Source: Elusimicrobiota bacterium | GTDB lineage: Bacteria > Elusimicrobiota > UBA8919 | NCBI GenBank assembly: GCA_003452965.1 | Contig: DMMW01000022.1 | Coordinates: 1 to 8,833, forward strand | Direction: 5' to 3' | DNA length: 8,833 nt | Shown: piece after piece, positions 5,789 through 8,833 of the stretch | Numbering within the stretch: position 1 is the first letter of the stretch | Layout: the number at the start of each line of letters is the position of its first letter | Notes under the pieces: model-generated | Database searches by the model: none | The model's input: only the letters and a program-made list of their open reading frames with translations | Told to the model about the DNA's origin: nothing | Translations under genes and position numbers: made by a program

Positions 5789-7330
5789 TTATAAACTTTC
5801 TCCTGCAGGTTTAATATCCAAAATCTTTAGTTCATTATCATGCAAATCGAAACCCCGTAAACGCAAACGATTACCTCTTAATGACTCTATTGCATTAATA
5901 CCCATGCCTCCCATAATCTCTTTAATCTCATGGCTCCATGCCTTTATCAAATTAATTAATCTGCGTGCTGCAATATCCGGATTAAGACGTTTTACTAAAT
6001 ACGGGTCCTGTGTTGCTATACCCCAATTACATTTTCCGGTATAACATTTCTGACACAAATGGCAACCCATAGCAACCAACGCTGCGGTACCTATATATAC
6101 CGCATCAGCACCTAAAGTAATCGCCTTAACGACATCCCCGGAATTCCTGAAACCGCCAGCAGCAATAATGGAAGCTCTATTTCTTATACCTTCCTCTCTT
6201 AGACGACTATCAACGGAAGCGATTGCAAGTTCTATCGGTATTCCAACATTATCGCGAATTCTTGTTGGTGCGGCACCGGTACCGCCTCTTATACCGTCTA
6301 TTGCAACAATATCGGCACCTGCTCTTACTATTCCAGAAGCAATTGCAGCGATATTATGTACCGCAGCAACCTTTACGCTTATCGGCTTCTTATATTCGGT
6401 CGCTTCCTTTAACGAATATATCAACTGCGAAAGATCCTCTATTGAATAAATATCGTGATGCGGTGCCGGTGATAGCGCATCAGTCCCTGACGGTATCATT
6501 CTGGTCTGAGAAATCTCTTCAGTAACCTTTTCACCGGGAAGATGACCGCCTATCCCGGGTTTTGCACCCTGTCCTATTTTTATTTCAACTGCGGCTGCAG
6601 CTTCAAAATAATCAGGGTTTACCCCAAATCTTCCAGATGCAACCTGAACAATTGTATTTTTGCTATATTTATATAGATCCTTATGAAGACCACCTTCACC
6701 TGTATTATAGTAAATACCGCATTCTTCAGCCGCTTGCGCCAATGCGCGGCAAACATTTAAAGATATGGCACCGTAACTCATTGCAGAAAAAAGTATCGGC
6801 GTTTCAATCTTTAATTGCGGAGGCAGTTTAGTTTTTAATATTCCTTTTTGTAAATTTTTTAATTTCAAATCTGAAATATCAAATCTGAAATCTATCTTAC
6901 TTGGTTTACTGCCCAGGTATGTACGAAGCTCCATAGGTTCCCGCAAAGGATCTATAGAAGGATTGGTAACCTGTGCAGCATCCAAAAGAATATGGTCCCA
7001 GATAATTTTGTAATCTTTATCAGTACCCATACCTGTCAAAAGAACTCCGCCGGTCTCTGCTTGTTTATATAATTCTTTTAATTGTTTTTCGTTCCAATTA
7101 CAATTCTTCCTTATTTTCTGGGAATATTCCGAAACACACAATGCACCGGTAGGACACATCGTAGCACATCTTAAGCACCCTACACACTTTTTAATATCGG
7201 TTTCTACCTTATTGGTTTCCTTATCTAATGTATGTGCATCAAATGCGCATTGCCTAACGCAAACTTCGCATTGTATGCATTTTTCATTATCTCTATTAAT
7301 AACAAAATCTGGGAATGTTAATGTTTTCAT
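5789..7330 (-). CDS. gltB: Glutamate synthase FMN/Fe-S subunit with N-terminal 2[4Fe-4S] ferredoxin domain (archaeal-type GltB)
   Basis: This is the catalytic synthase part of glutamate synthase: 2-oxoglutarate plus ammonia plus two electrons gives glutamate on FMN. Of 513 aa, residues 1-65 form a ferredoxin domain with C18/C21/C24/C28 and C49/C52/C55/C59 (two 4Fe-4S motifs). About 170-480 is the FMN-binding TIM barrel, with FSAMSYGAIS (181-190), GEGG (211-214), PGIGGHLPGEKV (258-269), LSPAPHHDI (286-294), KVAAVH (320-325) and DGIRGGTGAAP (345-355). C423-x5-C429-x4-C434 matches the family's 3Fe-4S ligand spacing, and there is one further Cys at 426. Length and layout match archaeal and Thermotoga-type stand-alone GltB, which lacks the amidotransferase and GXGXG domains. 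Those two domains are encoded separately here, on either side. No ribosome site is visible before the ATG, although the start matches the family's usual N-terminus just before the first cluster. The stop (TAA) directly abuts a repeat hairpin. Confidence 0.95.
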   Translation of the reverse strand: MKTLTFPDFVINRDNEKCIQCEVCVRQCAFDAHTLDKETNKVETDIKKCVGCLRCATMCPTGALCVSEYSQKIRKNCNWNEKQLKELYKQAETGGVLLTGMGTDKDYKIIWDHILLDAAQVTNPSIDPLREPMELRTYLGSKPSKIDFRFDISDLKLKNLQKGILKTKLPPQLKIETPILFSAMSYGAISLNVCRALAQAAEECGIYYNTGEGGLHKDLYKYSKNTIVQVASGRFGVNPDYFEAAAAVEIKIGQGAKPGIGGHLPGEKVTEEISQTRMIPSGTDALSPAPHHDIYSIEDLSQLIYSLKEATEYKKPISVKVAAVHNIAAIASGIVRAGADIVAIDGIRGGTGAAPTRIRDNVGIPIELAIASVDSRLREEGIRNRASIIAAGGFRNSGDVVKAITLGADAVYIGTAALVAMGCHLCQKCYTGKCNWGIATQDPYLVKRLNPDIAARRLINLIKAWSHEIKEIMGGMGINAIESLRGNRLRLRGFDLHDNELKILDIKPAGESL

Positions 7331-7342
7331 AATTTTAAATGT

Positions 7343-7354
7343 TCTGATTACACA
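7343..7354. repeat. 12-nt fragment shared with the dispersed repeats at 1-48 and 5678-5787
   Basis: The sequence TCTGATTACACA lies in the 33-nt gap between the amidotransferase and FMN-subunit genes. Its reverse complement, TGTGTAATCAGA, is found exactly at positions 12-23 inside the left-edge repeat. The orientation is opposite to that copy. It sits where a ribosome site for the downstream gene would be expected, and no Shine-Dalgarno-like stretch is visible there. A chance match is possible given its length and AT-richness. Confidence 0.35.
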
Positions 7355-7363
7355 TACGAACTA

Positions 7364-8422
7364 CTATTTATTATTAAGATATCCTATTGCAGGTTCACCT
7401 GCTTTAGGAAAATGTATCCCACTAGAAATAGAACAAACTTCCTGAATAGCACACTCCTCGCTTGCTAAATAAAATTTTGTTCCTTTCCGTGCTGCAACCA
7501 ACGGCCTCAACTTAATCCTATCCGAAAATCCGAACATAATCTTTCCATCGGACACAATTATTGCAGAAGGTCCATTAATCAAAGCATTACTATAAACAAT
7601 CCGAAGTGTCCTATACAGGTCTTGCTCCTTCTGTGTCATTTTTTCAATCTCAGACCATAATGGCGGACAAAGAATCTTATGAACGATATTTATCGGTAAG
7701 TTGTGCTTCCTTAAAAGTAAATCAAACAAATAAAGAATCGCCTCGGAATCTGTTCTTAAAGTCAGTTTATATCCGAATTCCTCAAGATATCGCTTGTTAA
7801 TTCCGTAAGAAGAAATCTCGCCGTTATGAACTAAAGAAAAATTTAAAAGCCCGAACGGATGCGCCCCACCCCACCAACCCGGTGTATTTGTAGGAAACCT
7901 ATCGTGTGCAATCCAACAATAACCCGAGTATTCTTCCAACCTGAAAAACCTGCCTATATCAGAAGCATAACCCACACCTTTGAAAATTCCCATATTCTTA
8001 CCGGAAGAAATAATAAATGCACCTGCTGAAGCATCATTAATTTTCATTACCGAACGCATAACAATATCTTCCTCAGTCATTTCATAAAACCTTTTTCTGA
8101 CTTCTTGCTTTACCTTAAGGAAATACCTCCATAAAAGCGGTCGGTTTATTATCTCTTCAATAGATCTTGTAGGTATCGGTTCAGACTTCAATATATTAAA
8201 ATCGTGTCTTAAGAAATTTTCAGTATCTTCCTTAACTTTTTCGCTATTATAAATAACATGAAAACAGAAATCATCTTTATTTTCGGGATATATCCCATAC
8301 CCCGCAAAACCGCCGCCGAGACCGTTTGCCCTAAGAAACATTTTTTTAATAGAGCGGATTATCTCTTCTCCGGAAAAACGCTTTCCGCTTTCGTCTATAA
8401 TACCGGCAATTGAACATCCCAT
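7364..8422 (-). CDS. Glutamate synthase class II glutamine amidotransferase subunit (GltB domain-1-like)
   Basis: This is an N-terminal nucleophile (Ntn) glutaminase-type subunit that hydrolyses glutamine and passes ammonia to the FMN synthase subunit encoded next. The 352-aa length fits stand-alone versions of GltB domain 1. Visible motifs are the N-terminal MGCSIAGI with putative nucleophile C3, GLGGGFAGYGIYP (34-46), the substrate-binding HDRFPTNT (173-180) with AHPFG (187-191), the oxyanion-hole HNGE (199-202) and TDSEA (224-228). The start is fixed by an AGAGG ribosome site 6 nt before the ATG and by the conserved Cys next to it. Cys is residue 3, so both Met and Gly must be removed to expose it; most class II amidotransferases have it at position 2. 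The gene ends in tandem stops TAGTAG, 33 nt before the next gene and in the same frame. N-methylglutamate synthase subunit A is a related alternative, but the P-II and GlnN neighbours favour glutamate synthase. Confidence 0.9.
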   Translation of the reverse strand: MGCSIAGIIDESGKRFSGEEIIRSIKKMFLRANGLGGGFAGYGIYPENKDDFCFHVIYNSEKVKEDTENFLRHDFNILKSEPIPTRSIEEIINRPLLWRYFLKVKQEVRKRFYEMTEEDIVMRSVMKINDASAGAFIISSGKNMGIFKGVGYASDIGRFFRLEEYSGYCWIAHDRFPTNTPGWWGGAHPFGLLNFSLVHNGEISSYGINKRYLEEFGYKLTLRTDSEAILYLFDLLLRKHNLPINIVHKILCPPLWSEIEKMTQKEQDLYRTLRIVYSNALINGPSAIIVSDGKIMFGFSDRIKLRPLVAARKGTKFYLASEECAIQEVCSISSGIHFPKAGEPAIGYLNNK

Positions 8423-8438
8423 ACATACCTCTGATACC

Positions 8439-8466
8439 AGACATCCTAACTTTTTATAGAATGTCT
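8439..8466 (-). promoter_or_regulatory. Stem-loop between glnB and the amidotransferase gene
   Basis: Read on the minus strand as RNA, AGACAU-U-CUA pairs with UAG-G-AUGUCU. This gives a continuous 10-bp stem with one U-G wobble and an 8-nt loop (UAAAAAGU). It occupies most of the 47-nt gap and ends 16 nt before the downstream ATG, just 5' of its AGAGG ribosome site. No U-tract follows, so it is not a standard intrinsic terminator. It could be an attenuator, a processing or stability element, or a protein-binding site. The pairing is read directly from the sequence; the function is unknown. The loop lacks the A1/G4 hexaloop pattern expected of an ANTAR target. Confidence 0.5.
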
Positions 8467-8469
8467 ATC

Positions 8470-8811
8470 TTAACCTATCGCTATATTACCGGTTTCACCG
8501 GTCCTTATTCTTACACACTCTTTCAAATCCAAGATAAAAATCTTACCGTCACCTGTCTCACCGGTCCTTGCGCCCTTAATAATCGCATCTACTGTCGGTT
8601 TAACAAAATCTTCGTTAACGGCAATCTCCAAACGTACCTTTTTCAAAAGATTTCCGTTTTCTTTCACCCCTCTATAATACTCTGTAACACCCTTCTGCCT
8701 GCCATGTCCCAAAACCTCGCTTACGGTCAAAAGATTAACATCAGCTTCATAAAGTTCTTTTTTTACTTCCTCTAACCTATGCGTCTGAACAATTGCTATA
8801 ATCAATTTCAT
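8470..8811 (-). CDS. glnB: P-II family nitrogen regulatory protein (GlnB-like)
   Basis: This is a small cytoplasmic trimeric signal protein that binds ATP/ADP and 2-oxoglutarate and reports carbon/nitrogen status to partner proteins. The 113-aa length is typical of the family. Family residues visible are R38-Q39-K40-G41 at the T-loop base, K58, the C-terminal nucleotide-binding stretch TGETGDGKIF (83-92), and R101/R103 in RIRTGE. The T-loop is intact in length, but the uridylylation tyrosine at position 51 of E. coli GlnB is Glu here (YRGVKENGN, 46-54); Y45 and Y46 remain. Uridylylation at the canonical site is therefore not expected. The ATG is preceded by a strong GGGAGG ribosome site 5 nt upstream. 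It is the first gene of the visible cluster, 47 nt before the amidotransferase gene, so its likely targets are the encoded glutamate synthase or GlnN (inference). NifI is less likely because no nif gene is present. Confidence 0.95.
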   Translation of the reverse strand: MKLIIAIVQTHRLEEVKKELYEADVNLLTVSEVLGHGRQKGVTEYYRGVKENGNLLKKVRLEIAVNEDFVKPTVDAIIKGARTGETGDGKIFILDLKECVRIRTGETGNIAIG

Positions 8812-8833
8812 TTTATCCTCCCGAAGGTTCGCT

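Noticed and set aside
7364..8422. N-methylglutamate synthase (MgsABC-type) interpretation of the split amidotransferase, FMN and GXGXG genes
   Set aside because: The three-way split is shared, but no N-methylglutamate dehydrogenase, sarcosine-oxidase-like or gamma-glutamylmethylamide synthetase gene is present. P-II, GSIII, the ferredoxin and the N-terminal ferredoxin domain on the FMN subunit fit archaeal-type glutamate synthase better.

Overview
The window is a single-strand nitrogen-assimilation cluster. All eight genes lie on the minus strand, so transcription runs from the right end of the window to the left. The DNA is AT-rich. TGA, TAA and TAG are all used as ordinary stops. A type III glutamine synthetase, a split 'archaeal-type' glutamate synthase, many Fe-S cysteine motifs and a GAF-ANTAR regulator together suggest an anaerobic bacterium. 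An uncultivated lineage such as Omnitrophota or Elusimicrobiota would fit, but that placement is an impression from gene content, not a measured result.

In transcription order: a P-II signal protein (8811-8470); the class II glutamine amidotransferase part of glutamate synthase (8422-7364); the FMN/Fe-S synthase part with an N-terminal two-cluster ferredoxin domain (7330-5789); a four-cluster ferredoxin (5665-5198); an FAD/NAD(P)-dependent oxidoreductase (5148-3913); the GXGXG beta-helix part of glutamate synthase (3916-3188, with ATGA overlap); a GAF-ANTAR regulator (3173-2475); and, after 229 bases and its own consensus sigma70-type promoter, the type III glutamine synthetase glnN (2245-47).

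Together these encode the GS-GOGAT cycle. GlnN makes glutamine from glutamate, ammonia and ATP. The amidotransferase releases ammonia from glutamine, and the FMN subunit reductively combines it with 2-oxoglutarate to give glutamate. The ferredoxin and flavoprotein probably bring in the electrons. P-II can sense 2-oxoglutarate and ATP/ADP, and the ANTAR protein is a likely RNA-binding antiterminator.

Non-coding structure worth noting: a 28-nt stem-loop between the P-II and amidotransferase genes; a TAGTAG double stop after which the frame stays open into the FMN subunit; a palindromic repeat element filling the gap before the ferredoxin gene, with a related copy at the left edge abutting the glnN stop; and a 13-nt near-identical repeat placed on both sides of the glnN promoter. 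The protein families are known. The combination of regulators, the unplaced ANTAR RNA target and the repeat elements are the parts most worth a second look.
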